A DNA stretch of 64,000 nt, taken from Nocardioides sp. Kera G14 (lineage in GTDB: Bacteria; Actinomycetota; Actinomycetes; Propionibacteriales; Nocardioidaceae). Numbering within the stretch: position 1 is the stretch's first letter; each line of letters opens with the position of its first letter. The stretch covers positions 1,302,001-1,366,000 of the forward strand of contig NZ_CP085839.1 of the NCBI RefSeq assembly GCF_020715565.1. Reading direction: 5' to 3'. Below are positions 49,616 through 57,979 of this stretch, piece after piece. The notes beneath the pieces were generated by a model. It saw nothing but the letters and a program-made list of their open reading frames with translations. It did not search any database and was not told where the DNA came from. The translations under genes and the position numbers were made by a program.

Positions 49616-50513
49616 GCTGCCGGGTCGCGGCGGCCAGTACCTCGTCGACCGTGATCTCCAGCAGGGCCGGATCGGGGTCCGTCGCGTGCGGGTCTCCGAC
49701 GCCGGTCCCGTGCCACAGCACCGTGTGCGGCCCCGGCGGCGGTCCCCAGCGTGAGGGCGGCGTCGGACCGAAGAGCAGGACCGACGGGATGCCGTACGCC
49801 GACGCCAGATGCGCCATGCCGGTGTCGCCTGCGACCACGAGTCGGGCCTCGGCGGTCAGCGCCGCGAGCTCGGCCAGGTCGGTCCGTCCGGCCAGCACCG
49901 CCTCGGCCGGAAGGCCGGCCTGTCGGCGTACCTCCTCGGCGAGGGGAGCCTCGTCGGGGGAGCCGGTGATCACCACCTGTTCGCCGCGAGACGCGAGCGC
50001 AGTGGCGACGGTGGCGAAGCGCTCCGCCGGCCAGCGACGGCTGCCGGAGGCGGCCCCCGGGTGCACGACGACGGTGTCGGGCGCAGGGGAGCCGACCGCC
50101 GGTGGGTCGAGCGCGACGTCGTCGGCATCGGCCTCGACCTCGAAGGCGGAGCCGATCAGGCGGCACCAGCGGACGCGTTCGTGCTCCTCCGGGTCCCACG
50201 TGGACAGGTCATAGCGCAGCAACAGACGCGGCAACAGCGCCTCGACCAGCGTGCGGCTCGCGGGGCCGTTGCCGTGCAGGTCGATCCCGACGTCCGGCGG
50301 CGGCCCGTCCCAGGCGACCGGCTCAAGCTCAGCCGTGGGGATCAGGCGGTCGACCGCATCGATCAGCTCGACCAACGGTCGCTGAGCCGCCGGCGCAGCA
50401 AGCACGATCTCGTGGTCGGGCAGGGCACGACGGAGCGCCCGCAGGGCGGGGACGCCGGTGAGGAGGTCACCGAGCCCGATCGCGCGGTAGACCAGCGCTC
50501 TCGGTCGGGTCAT
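49572..50513 (-). CDS. Glycosyltransferase family 9 (heptosyltransferase-like), copy A2, last gene of heptose operon
   Basis: The 313-residue GT9 protein starts MTRPRALVYRAIGLGDLLTG, continues with RALRRALPDHEIVLAAPAAQ, VGIDLHGNGPAS, then HPGAASGSRRWPAERFATVA, VVITGSPDEAPLAEEV and VVAGDTGMAHLASAYGIPSV. It is the paralogue of 9912-10742, but keeps a fuller C-terminal donor site (AGDTGMAHLA). It is coupled by ATGA to the HldE-like gene, so an ADP-heptose donor is the natural assumption. In Gram-negatives such enzymes add heptose to lipid A-Kdo; here the acceptor is unknown. Confidence 0.88.
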   Translation of the reverse strand: MTRPRALVYRAIGLGDLLTGVPALRALRRALPDHEIVLAAPAAQRPLVELIDAVDRLIPTAELEPVAWDGPPPDVGIDLHGNGPASRTLVEALLPRLLLRYDLSTWDPEEHERVRWCRLIGSAFEVEADADDVALDPPAVGSPAPDTVVVHPGAASGSRRWPAERFATVATALASRGEQVVITGSPDEAPLAEEVRRQAGLPAEAVLAGRTDLAELAALTAEARLVVAGDTGMAHLASAYGIPSVLLFGPTPPSRWGPPPGPHTVLWHGTGVGDPHATDPDPALLEITVDEVLAAATRQLSRRAAPPSIAPSA

Positions 50514-51895
50514 GCCTGGGTGCGCGCCGACTCGACGAGCCGTGTCGTCGAGCGGCCACTGAGGTACGGCAGCACGACGGCCTGCCCGCCCCATTCGCGC
50601 AGCAGCGCGGCCTCCGGCAGCTCGGCGCCGGCATAGTCACCGCCCTTCGCCCACACGTCGGGCCGCAGCTCGCGGATCGCCTCGACGGGAGTGTCCTCAT
50701 CGAAGACCACGACCTCGTCGACACACTCGAGCGCGGCCAGCACGCGGGCACGATCGTCCTGGGTCACCAGCGGCCGGGCCGATCCCTTGAGCCGGCGCAC
50801 GGAGTCGTCGGAGTTGAGGCAGACGACGAGGCAGTCGCCGAGTGCCCGGGCCGCCTCCAGGGTGGCGATGTGGCCGGCATGGACAAGGTCGAAGCAACCG
50901 CCGGTCGCGACCACGGTCCCGCCGGCGGCGCGCACCCGCTCGACCACGCCCGGCCCCCCGGCGTCCGGTCTCGCCAAGCCGTACGCCGCCGCGCCGCCTG
51001 CTGCGACGAAGGCCGCGGCGGCCGTCACCGCCTGGTGCACGGCCTCGAGCGTGACGGCGCCACCGGCCATGGCGGCGAGCACGGCGGTCGCGAACCGGTC
51101 ACCGGCCCCGCACGTGTCTACCGCATCCACGACGGGTGCCGGGATGATCGACGGCGAGGGCTCACCGCGGCTGAGTAGCGCGCCCTTCGCGCCGAGTGTC
51201 ACGCAGACCGCGTGGGCCTGCCAGTGCTCGACGAGGGTGGCGGCCTGCTCGCTCGCGACGGCGAGCTCCGTCCGTGGCCGCCGTGACGGGCCGGTGGGCT
51301 CAGGAGCGCGAGCGACACCGGCCGCGAAGCCGGTCGCCTCGTCCCGGTTGGGCGTCACCAGTCGGACTCCCTCGACGGGTTCGGCGCCGCGCGGATGCGG
51401 GTCCCATACGACCGGCGCGCGCACAGCGCCGAGCGCGTCGCGCAGCTCAGGCACCGACGTCACACCGTTGCCGTAGTCGGCCACGAGCACACCGTCCGCC
51501 TCGGCGATCGCCTCCAGGGCGGCGTGGGTCACCGGGCCGATGACGCCCGGCCTGCCCTCGTCGAGGCGCAGCAGCGACTGGGCGGCAGCGCGGACGCGAC
51601 GTTTGATCGGGGTACTTCCGCTGTGGTGCAACGCCACGACGCGGACGCCGGCCTGCTCGAGCAGCGCGGTCAACCGGCCGCTGCCCTCGTCCCCGGCGAC
51701 CGCGGTCACCAGGGTGACGTCGTGCCCGTCGGCGGCGAGGAGTGCGGCGGCGAGGCCCGCCCCGCCGGGGCGCGGCCGCTCCTCGAGCTCATCCAGGACG
51801 GGTGCGGGGGCGTCCGGCATCAGGCGTCCGGCGCGACCGATGAGGTCGATGTCGAGCAGCGAGTCCCCGACCACCACGAGGCGCTGAGGGGTCAC
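50510..51895 (-). CDS. hldE: Bifunctional heptose 7-phosphate kinase / heptose 1-phosphate adenylyltransferase (HldE-like)
   Basis: The 461-residue protein fuses a PfkB-type kinase domain with a nucleotidyltransferase domain, as in HldE. The kinase has VVVGDSLLDIDLIGRAGRLM, PGGAGLAAALLAADGHDVTL, VVWDPHPRG, VTPNRDEATGFAAGV and catalytic DTCGAGDRFATA. The nucleotidyltransferase starts near residue 325, with ATGGCFDLVHAGHIATLEAA (H-x-G-H), LNSDDSVRRLKG and PVEAIRELRPDVWAKGGDY. The GTG start overlaps the gmhA stop (GTGA). It would phosphorylate heptose 7-phosphate at C1 and, after dephosphorylation, transfer a nucleotide. Adenylyl donor is assumed from the family; a guanylyl variant (HddC type) has a different fold. 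Confidence 0.92.
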   Translation of the reverse strand: MTPQRLVVVGDSLLDIDLIGRAGRLMPDAPAPVLDELEERPRPGGAGLAAALLAADGHDVTLVTAVAGDEGSGRLTALLEQAGVRVVALHHSGSTPIKRRVRAAAQSLLRLDEGRPGVIGPVTHAALEAIAEADGVLVADYGNGVTSVPELRDALGAVRAPVVWDPHPRGAEPVEGVRLVTPNRDEATGFAAGVARAPEPTGPSRRPRTELAVASEQAATLVEHWQAHAVCVTLGAKGALLSRGEPSPSIIPAPVVDAVDTCGAGDRFATAVLAAMAGGAVTLEAVHQAVTAAAAFVAAGGAAAYGLARPDAGGPGVVERVRAAGGTVVATGGCFDLVHAGHIATLEAARALGDCLVVCLNSDDSVRRLKGSARPLVTQDDRARVLAALECVDEVVVFDEDTPVEAIRELRPDVWAKGGDYAGAELPEAALLREWGGQAVVLPYLSGRSTTRLVESARTQA

Positions 51896-52521
51896 GACGC
51901 CGCCTCGATGTCCTCGGCCGAGCGGCGGGTCCGCGACACGCCGACACCCAGCGTGCGGTCCACGGCGGCACAGAGGATGTGGAGACCGACGAGGTGCAGC
52001 TCCTGCACCGTGGCGGTGTAGGGGGCATCGACCGCGCAGTACTCGGTCGCGTGCTCGGCGAGCGGGTTGGGCAGCGGGCCGGTCATCGCCCACACCTCGA
52101 GGCCGGCCTTCCTGCCCCGGGCCGCGGCCGCGACCATGTTCTCCGACCGGCCGCTCGTGGACATCAGAACCAGGACATCACCCGGACGCCCGTGCGCCTC
52201 GACCTGCCGGGCGAAGAGCTCTGTTGGCGGGTAGTCGTTGATGATCGCCGTGAGACTCGACGTCTCCGAGGTCAGGCAGATGGCCGAGTAGGGCGCCCGG
52301 TCCTCGCGATAGCGGCCCACCAGCTCGGCGGTCAGGTGCTGGGCCTGCGCGGCACTCCCGCCGTTGCCGGCCGCGAGCAGGCGGCCCCCGCCCTCGAGGA
52401 CGGAGGTCAGCCGTACCCCCCAGTCGTCGAGTACGTCGACACACCGGCCGAACCTGTCCAAGGCTCGGGAGAGCTCGGCGAGGTGCTCGTGGTCGCACGG
52501 TGTGTGCAGCGGGCGGGTCAT
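51892..52521 (-). CDS. gmhA: Phosphoheptose isomerase (GmhA-like, SIS domain)
   Basis: GmhA turns sedoheptulose 7-phosphate into D-glycero-D-manno-heptose 7-phosphate, the entry to all nucleotide-activated manno-heptoses. The 209-residue protein is the usual length and has LLAAGNGGSAAQAQHLTAEL followed by VGRY, the SIS signatures AIINDYPPTELFARQV, LVLMSTSGRSENMVAAAARG and the C-terminal catalytic region ATVQELHLVGLHILCAAVDR. It overlaps neighbours on both sides by four bases. With hldE and the gmhB-like domain it completes a pathway, so a true heptose role is likely rather than another SIS function. Confidence 0.92.
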   Translation of the reverse strand: MTRPLHTPCDHEHLAELSRALDRFGRCVDVLDDWGVRLTSVLEGGGRLLAAGNGGSAAQAQHLTAELVGRYREDRAPYSAICLTSETSSLTAIINDYPPTELFARQVEAHGRPGDVLVLMSTSGRSENMVAAAARGRKAGLEVWAMTGPLPNPLAEHATEYCAVDAPYTATVQELHLVGLHILCAAVDRTLGVGVSRTRRSAEDIEAAS

Positions 52522-53741
52522 CGGACTGCCTCCTTCGTCGGGGCGACGCGGCTTGCGACCACGTCCTCGTAGATCTCTTCGGTGCGGGCCACGACGTTCC
52601 TCCAGTCGTAGAGCGCGATGGCACGCTCACGACCCGCCTCGCCGTAGCGGCGGCACCGCTCCGGGTCGGCCAGGAGGCTGCCCAAGACCTCGGCGAGCTC
52701 CTCCGGCTCGCGCGGCGGCACCAGTTCACCGGTGGTTCCGGGGACGACGGTGTCGAGGAGGCCGCCGACGGCGGAGCCGACGACCGGCCGGCCGCAGGCC
52801 ATCGCCTCGAGCGGCACGATCCCGAACGGCTCGTACCAGGGCACGGTGACGACGACGTCCCCACTGCGCATCAGGGCAGGCACGTCGTCCCGCGCCACGC
52901 TGCCCACGAAGCGCACGCGGTCGCCGACGCCGAGCCGCTCCGCGAGGGACTGCAGGCGCTTGGCCTCGGGGTCGGCGACCGCGGTGACACCCGAGGAGCC
53001 GCCGGCCACGACGAGCTCGACGTCGCAGCCGCGCCGCACCAGCCGGGCCAGTGCCTCGATGACGTTGCCGACGCCCTTCCGGGTCACGAGCCGGCCGACG
53101 GAGACGAGCCGCTGGCGCCCCTCCGGGTCGAGCCGGGGGCCCGGTCGGAAGAGCTCGGTGTCCACGCCACAGGGGACGATGTCGGCTCGGCAGGGCGGCA
53201 GGCCGAGCGCCCGCAGTTCCGCGACCTCGTCGCTGCAGGTCGCGATCACCCGGTCGACCTCCCGGCACAGCCGCTCCTCCAGCCTGATCCGCGAGGGCGG
53301 GCTGGTGTCGAGGCGGCCCTGGTGGCGTCGCTTGACCGAGCCGAGTGCATGGAAGGTCTGGAGGAGTGGGATGTCCGTCCCGCGCACGCCGAGGCGGGAG
53401 GCGAGGCCGCTCATCCAGAAGTGGGCGTGCACGATGTCGGGGCGCTCCCTCGTCCACTCCTCCCGCAGCCGCATCCCGAACTCCGTCATGTGCGGCAGGA
53501 GCTCGTCCTTCGGCACGTCGGTCGGTGGGCCGGCGGGGACGTGGTGGACGACGTACCCCTCCGGTGCGCGCACCCGGTCGGGAAGGGTCACCGAGTCGCG
53601 CCGGGTGTGCACCACGACCTCGTGGCCGCGCGCGGCCAGGCCACCGGCGAGGGCCGCGACATGCACGTTCTGCCCGCCGGCGTCCGCCCCGCCCAGTGCG
53701 GCGAGAGGGTTGGCGTGCTCGGAGACGAGCGAGATTCTCAT
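52518..53741 (-). CDS. Glycosyltransferase family 4
   Basis: The 407-residue GT-B enzyme begins MRISLVSEHANPLAALGGAD and AGGQNVHVAALAGGLAARGH, which matches the N-terminus of sucrose-synthase/MshA-like GT4 proteins. The donor half has VSVGRLVTRKGVGNVIEALA, FVGSVARDDVPALMRSGDVV, VPWYEPFGIVPLEAMACGRP (the E-x7-E motif) and GTTGELVPP. The ATG at 53741 overlaps the previous gene (ATGA); the longer frame upstream is not conserved. It probably adds one sugar of the heptose-containing glycan. Donor and linkage cannot be read. Confidence 0.9.
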   Translation of the reverse strand: MRISLVSEHANPLAALGGADAGGQNVHVAALAGGLAARGHEVVVHTRRDSVTLPDRVRAPEGYVVHHVPAGPPTDVPKDELLPHMTEFGMRLREEWTRERPDIVHAHFWMSGLASRLGVRGTDIPLLQTFHALGSVKRRHQGRLDTSPPSRIRLEERLCREVDRVIATCSDEVAELRALGLPPCRADIVPCGVDTELFRPGPRLDPEGRQRLVSVGRLVTRKGVGNVIEALARLVRRGCDVELVVAGGSSGVTAVADPEAKRLQSLAERLGVGDRVRFVGSVARDDVPALMRSGDVVVTVPWYEPFGIVPLEAMACGRPVVGSAVGGLLDTVVPGTTGELVPPREPEELAEVLGSLLADPERCRRYGEAGRERAIALYDWRNVVARTEEIYEDVVASRVAPTKEAVR

Positions 53742-54778
53742 GAGGCGCTCCTGGTGCTCAGGGTGATCAGTCGGTCCGGGAGCCCGCAGAGATGGACGAC
53801 GGCATCGATGACGTCGCGCGGTTGGACCGAGCTGAGACAGGGGTGGCCGGGCACGGGGCAGGTGAGCGCGCGCGTGTCCCGGCAGGGCGCGGCCTGGTCG
53901 CCGAGGAGCACCCGGTCGACGCCGTACGGCGCCCACCGGACGGCCGGCACCGTCGGTGAGTAGAGGGAGACCACGGGAGTGCCGACCGCGGCAGTGAGGT
54001 GGGCCGGGCCGGTGTTGCCGACGACCACCGCTTCTGCGCGGTCGAGCACCCCGGCGAGCTCCTCGAGGTCGAGCAGCCCACCGAGGTCACGGCCCTCCTC
54101 GCCGGCGACGTACGCCGTCAGCTCCTGCTCCGAGCGACCACCGGTCACGACCACACCGAAGCCGGCCTCGACCAGGCCTGAGCAGGCCGCGCGGAAGTGC
54201 CCGGCCGGCCAGGCGCGGGCCGGTGCCGACGTACCGGGGTGGAGGACTACATAGGGGCGGGGGAGGGATTCGGGCGGTCGGATCCGCTCGGGCCGCACCG
54301 CGAGTCGGCCGTCGTCGCCCGCGGGCAGCGCTCCGCCGCAGGCGGTCGCGAGCGAGAGCGCCCGCTCGGGTTCCGGGAGGTCATCGTCGATGCGGTGCCG
54401 GAGGTCGAGGAGGGAGCCCGGGTAGTCGACGCTGATCGCACCGATCCACGACACGCCGGCGAGGCGCAGCACGAGCGCGGTCGGCAGGGGCGACTGGTGG
54501 AAGCTGGTGAAGATCACCGCGCGGTCGTAGCCGCCGTCGGCGATCGTGGCCCGAAGCCCCTCCACGGAGGAGGGGTCGACGGGCGGGGGATCGGCCAGCA
54601 CCCATGGCGCCGACCAGCAGAGGACGTCGTCGACGCCGGGCAGCAGCGCGGCCGCGGTCCGGCCTAGCGGACCGCAGAGCAGGGTGACGTGGTCGCTGGT
54701 CGCGGCCAGCGCACGGAGGGCCGGCCCCGCGAGGAGGACGTCACCCATGCTGTCGAGGCGTACGGCGAGCGTCCTCAC
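53738..54778 (-). CDS. Glycosyltransferase family 9 (heptosyltransferase-like), copy B2
   Basis: The 346-residue GT9 protein begins with GTG (VRTLAVRLDSMGDVLLAGPA) in a GTGA overlap with the upstream fusion gene. It has AVIFTSFHQSPLPTALVLRL, YVVLHPGTSAPARAWPAGHF, GVVVTGGRSEQELTAYVAGE and VVVGNTGPAHLTAAVGTPVV. A cysteine-bearing loop near the C-terminus (APCRDTRALTCPVPGHPCLS) resembles the segment seen in ADP-heptose:LPS heptosyltransferases and is absent from the paralogue at 10739-11734. That difference suggests this copy is the one with a canonical acceptor/donor site. Confidence 0.88.
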   Translation of the reverse strand: MRTLAVRLDSMGDVLLAGPALRALAATSDHVTLLCGPLGRTAAALLPGVDDVLCWSAPWVLADPPPVDPSSVEGLRATIADGGYDRAVIFTSFHQSPLPTALVLRLAGVSWIGAISVDYPGSLLDLRHRIDDDLPEPERALSLATACGGALPAGDDGRLAVRPERIRPPESLPRPYVVLHPGTSAPARAWPAGHFRAACSGLVEAGFGVVVTGGRSEQELTAYVAGEEGRDLGGLLDLEELAGVLDRAEAVVVGNTGPAHLTAAVGTPVVSLYSPTVPAVRWAPYGVDRVLLGDQAAPCRDTRALTCPVPGHPCLSSVQPRDVIDAVVHLCGLPDRLITLSTRSAS

Positions 54779-56274
54779 CGCGCGCCTCTCAGGACGTCCT
54801 CCACGACGTCGGCGAGTGAGGCGGCGGCACGGGGCGCGCCGGCGATCTCCTCGGGGCGCGTGACCGGGGTCGGCACGAGGACGGCGTCGACCCCGGCGGC
54901 TTCAGCAGCCTCGAGGTCGGCACCGATGTCACCGATCATGAGGGCCCGGTCGGGCGCGACCCCGGCGTCGGCGAGCGCCTGCTTGATCATGCCGGGCGCC
55001 GGCTTGCGGCACTCGCAGCCGTCGTCCGGCCCGTGCGGACACGTGTAGACCGCCTCGAACGGCCCAAGGAGTTCGGCGACGCGGGCGTTGACCGCGTCCA
55101 CCTGATCCGGCGTGATGAGGCCCCGGGCGACGCCGGACTGGTTGCTCACGACGGCCAGCCGGATGCCCTCGCGGCGGAGCCGGTCGAGCGCCTCGCGGGC
55201 GCCCGGCATGGGCCGCACCTCGGCCGGGTCGCCGTTGTAGGGGACGTCCTCGACGAGTGTCCCGTCGCGGTCGAGGAGGACGAGCTCGGGAAGTCCGTGC
55301 CACGGCCCGGCGCCGCGGTGACGCAGCGCGCCGAGCGCCGAATGCCACGTGGCGGCGAAGGGGATCGCGGCGCTGGTCAGCAGCATCCGGCGTACCTCGG
55401 CGCGATCGCGAGGACCGGGTGCGATCCGGCGCCAGGCGAACTCGCCGGTGCCGCCCAGCCAGCCGAGTGCTCCGACTGCCGCGACCGCCGGACGGCGGGT
55501 GACGAGACCGGCCACGGCCACGGCCGCGGCACCGGTGAGGGCGACGTGCGTCCACCGGCGCCCGACCGGTGCGGCCGCCCGCCGCTGCCAGCCCGGTCCG
55601 TGCACGGCCCGCATGAGGTAGTCGTCGGCGTTGCCCTTCTGCTGCCGGAGGCTGGCGAGGTCATCGGCCGGGCGCACGGGATGGGTGACGTGACGGCGTC
55701 CGGTGACCACGCGACCCTGCTCGGCGCCCAGCCGCATCGCCAAGTCGGCGTCCTCGCGGAAGGCACGCGGGAAGCGCTCGTCGAAACCGCCGACGCGGGA
55801 CAGCTCCTCACGCCGGAAGCTCATGTCCGCCGTGATCCACTGCGACGTCTCGAGCCCGGCGGTGCCGCGCTCCCAGTCGGTCGGCCGTCGGTCGGTCGGG
55901 AGCGGAACCGTGAGGAGACCCTCGGACCCGGAGACGTCATGGCCCTCGACGGCTGCGAGGTCCTCCGCCAGCCGCTCGTACCAGTCGTCGTCGGGCAGCA
56001 CGTCGTCGTCGAGGAACGAGACCCACGGCGTGCGGCTGTGACGCCAGCCGATGTTGCGCGCACGCGCGGGGCCGCCACCACCGCTGCGCACGACGGTGAC
56101 GTCGAGGTCGTACGGCGTCACCTCGATCGGCGTCGCGCCCGGATCCGGTCGGTCGTCGACGAGGATGACCGGAGCGTCGACGGGCCGCGTCTGGCGGGCG
56201 AGGGAGTCGAGGAGGACGTGCAGGCTCGCGCGGCCCATCGTGGGCACGACGATGGTCGTGTGCGGCGTGCTCAT
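54775..56274 (-). CDS. Fusion of family 2 glycosyltransferase and GmhB-like heptose bisphosphate phosphatase
   Basis: The 499-residue protein has an N-terminal GT2 domain (about residues 1-225: TTIVVPTMGRASLHVLLDSL, VILVDDRPDP, GPARARNIGW, SFLDDDVLPDDDWYERL, ADMSFRREELSRVGGFDERF, then PRAFREDADLAMRLG). A hydrophobic middle with two or three membrane-like segments (about 250-310) follows. The C-terminal HAD-IIIA phosphatase domain is like GmhB: VLLDRDGTLVEDVPYNGDP, VVSNQSGVARG, the zinc motif C-P-H-G ... C-E-C, RKPAPGM and MIGDIGADLEAAEAAG. GmhB removes the C7 phosphate between the two HldE reactions. It overlaps neighbours by four bases on both sides. Confidence 0.9.
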   Translation of the reverse strand: MSTPHTTIVVPTMGRASLHVLLDSLARQTRPVDAPVILVDDRPDPGATPIEVTPYDLDVTVVRSGGGGPARARNIGWRHSRTPWVSFLDDDVLPDDDWYERLAEDLAAVEGHDVSGSEGLLTVPLPTDRRPTDWERGTAGLETSQWITADMSFRREELSRVGGFDERFPRAFREDADLAMRLGAEQGRVVTGRRHVTHPVRPADDLASLRQQKGNADDYLMRAVHGPGWQRRAAAPVGRRWTHVALTGAAAVAVAGLVTRRPAVAAVGALGWLGGTGEFAWRRIAPGPRDRAEVRRMLLTSAAIPFAATWHSALGALRHRGAGPWHGLPELVLLDRDGTLVEDVPYNGDPAEVRPMPGAREALDRLRREGIRLAVVSNQSGVARGLITPDQVDAVNARVAELLGPFEAVYTCPHGPDDGCECRKPAPGMIKQALADAGVAPDRALMIGDIGADLEAAEAAGVDAVLVPTPVTRPEEIAGAPRAAASLADVVEDVLRGAR

Positions 56275-57917
56275 CGACTCCTCCGCACGACGAAGGGGCC
56301 GATGGCGAGCAGTGAGACGGGCGCGGAGCCGAAGCACTCGAGCGCGTCGCGCGGGTCGTCCACCATGGGGCGGCCGGCGGTGTTCAGGCTGGTGTTGACG
56401 ACGACCGGGATCCCGCTGCGCGCCTCGAACTCGGTGAGCATCCGCGCGACCAGCGGCTCCTGCTCCGGGTCCACGGTCTGCACGCGCGCGGTCCCGTCGA
56501 CGTGCACGACGGCCGGGATGCGGTCGCGCCAGTCGGGGTGCACGTCGTGGACGAAGAGCATGTACGGCGACGGGATCGGTCCGCGGGAGAAGATGTCGCG
56601 GGCTCGGTCGAGCAACACCATCGGCGCCACCGGCCGGAACTGCTCGCGTCCCTTGACGTCGTTGAGTCGTTCGAGGTTCTCCCGGCGGCCCGGGTGTGCG
56701 AGCAGGGAGCGGTGGCCCAGGGCCCGCGGACCGAACTCGCTGCGCCCCTGGAACCACGCGACGACACCGTCGGCAGCCAGGCACTCGGCGACCTCGACCG
56801 CGACGTCGTCCGGTCGCTCGTAGGCCACCTGGGCGGTCCGGAGCCAGCTCTCGATCTCGTCGTCGCTCCAGCCGCGTCCGAGGTCGGCGCCGGTCATCGG
56901 CGTGAGGGCGTCACCGGCCTCGGCGGCCACGTGGAGAGCGCTGCCGAGTGAGGTGCCGGAGTCGCCGGCGGCGGGCTGCACCCACACGTCGTCGTACCCG
57001 CTCTGTTCCAGAATCACGGAGTTGGCCACGCAGTTGAGGGCGACGCCGCCCGCGAGGGTCAGGTGCCGGCTCCCGGTGCGGGCGCGGAGTCCACGGGCGA
57101 GGTCGACCAGCACCTCCTCGAGCCGCTTCTGCACGCTCGCCGCGAGGGCGGCGTGGTCCTCGGTCCACTCCTCGCCGGAGTCCAGACGCTTCGCGAAGGA
57201 CTGCCAGTCGATGCGCTCGGTCACGAAACCGCCCTCGTCGGTGGCTCGGATCCGCTCACGAAGCTGGTCGAGGAAGCGTGGCTCGCCGTACGACGCCATC
57301 GCCATGACCTTGTACTCGTCGCTCGACCGCAGGAACCCGAGGTGCTCGGTGAGGTCCTCGTAGAGCAGGCCGAGGGAGTGCGGCAGCTCCTGGGTGTAGT
57401 GGGTGGTCAGCCGACCGTCCCCGGAATAGGTGCCCGACAGGTGGCTGGCGCACTCACCGCGGCCGTCCAGGACGAGCACATCCGTGGCCTCGCCAGAGCC
57501 CACCCACGGCGCCGCGAGCGCGCTCGAGGCGGCGTGCGCGACGTGGTGCGGCACGAAGCGGACCTGCTCGGGGTCGAGCCCGGGCAGTGCGGTCGCGAGG
57601 AAGCCGGGCGCCTCGCGGGCATAGGTCTGGCGCAGGTGGTCCCACGGGTCGAAGAGGCCGAGCTCCTCGGCCGGCCGCGCGAGGCCCACGTCGAAGGAGT
57701 AGGTGACGGCGTCGAGCTGTCCGACGTCGAGACCCGCCTCCGCCAGGCACCAGCGCGCAGAGAGCTCGGGAAGCTCCCAGGCGGCGAACGGCACGGGCCG
57801 GTGCCCGTGCTTGCGGCGCGAGAAGCGCTCCTCCTCGGCGGCAGCGACGGTCCTCCCGTCCACCACGAGGGCGGCGCTGGGGTCGTGGAAGAGCGCGTTG
57901 ACGCCGAGGATCTTCAT
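56271..57917 (-). CDS. O-carbamoyltransferase, NodU/CmcH family
   Basis: The 548-residue protein has the two-domain structure of the family: an N-terminal Kae1-like ATPase/carbamoyladenylate domain (MKILGVNALFHDPSAALVVD, FVPHHVAHAASSALAAPW, VLVLDGRGE, LTLAGGVALNCVANSVI) and a YrdC-like C-terminal domain (VVAWFQGRSEFGPRALGHRS, REQFRPVAPMVLLD, VNTSLNTAGRPMVDDPRDAL). These enzymes move a carbamoyl group from carbamoyl phosphate to a sugar hydroxyl. In Pseudomonas LPS core (WapO) the target is a heptose. It is the first gene of the seven-gene heptose operon. Confidence 0.93.
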   Translation of the reverse strand: MKILGVNALFHDPSAALVVDGRTVAAAEEERFSRRKHGHRPVPFAAWELPELSARWCLAEAGLDVGQLDAVTYSFDVGLARPAEELGLFDPWDHLRQTYAREAPGFLATALPGLDPEQVRFVPHHVAHAASSALAAPWVGSGEATDVLVLDGRGECASHLSGTYSGDGRLTTHYTQELPHSLGLLYEDLTEHLGFLRSSDEYKVMAMASYGEPRFLDQLRERIRATDEGGFVTERIDWQSFAKRLDSGEEWTEDHAALAASVQKRLEEVLVDLARGLRARTGSRHLTLAGGVALNCVANSVILEQSGYDDVWVQPAAGDSGTSLGSALHVAAEAGDALTPMTGADLGRGWSDDEIESWLRTAQVAYERPDDVAVEVAECLAADGVVAWFQGRSEFGPRALGHRSLLAHPGRRENLERLNDVKGREQFRPVAPMVLLDRARDIFSRGPIPSPYMLFVHDVHPDWRDRIPAVVHVDGTARVQTVDPEQEPLVARMLTEFEARSGIPVVVNTSLNTAGRPMVDDPRDALECFGSAPVSLLAIGPFVVRRSR

Positions 57918-57937
57918 GGGTAGAGCCGTGCCCGGTG

Positions 57938-57949
57938 AGAAGCGCTTCT
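57938..57949. promoter_or_regulatory. Perfect 12-bp palindrome in the divergent promoter region of the heptose cluster
   Basis: AGAAGCGCTTCT is its own reverse complement and lies 21 bases upstream of the carbamoyltransferase start, in the 62-base space shared with the divergent glycosyltransferase. It is a good candidate operator for coordinated control of both units. Confidence 0.45.
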
Positions 57950-57953
57950 AAAC

Positions 57954-57978
57954 ATCGCCCGAATGGGCACAGGGCGAT
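57954..57978 (+). promoter_or_regulatory. Hairpin covering the ribosome site of the GT4 gene at 57980
   Basis: ATCGCCC (57954-57960) and GGGCGAT (57972-57978) form a perfect 7-bp stem with an 11-base loop. The right arm contains AGGGCG, the likely ribosome binding site for the ATG at 57980, so translation may be gated. The role is inferred. Confidence 0.4.
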
Positions 57979-57979
57979 C

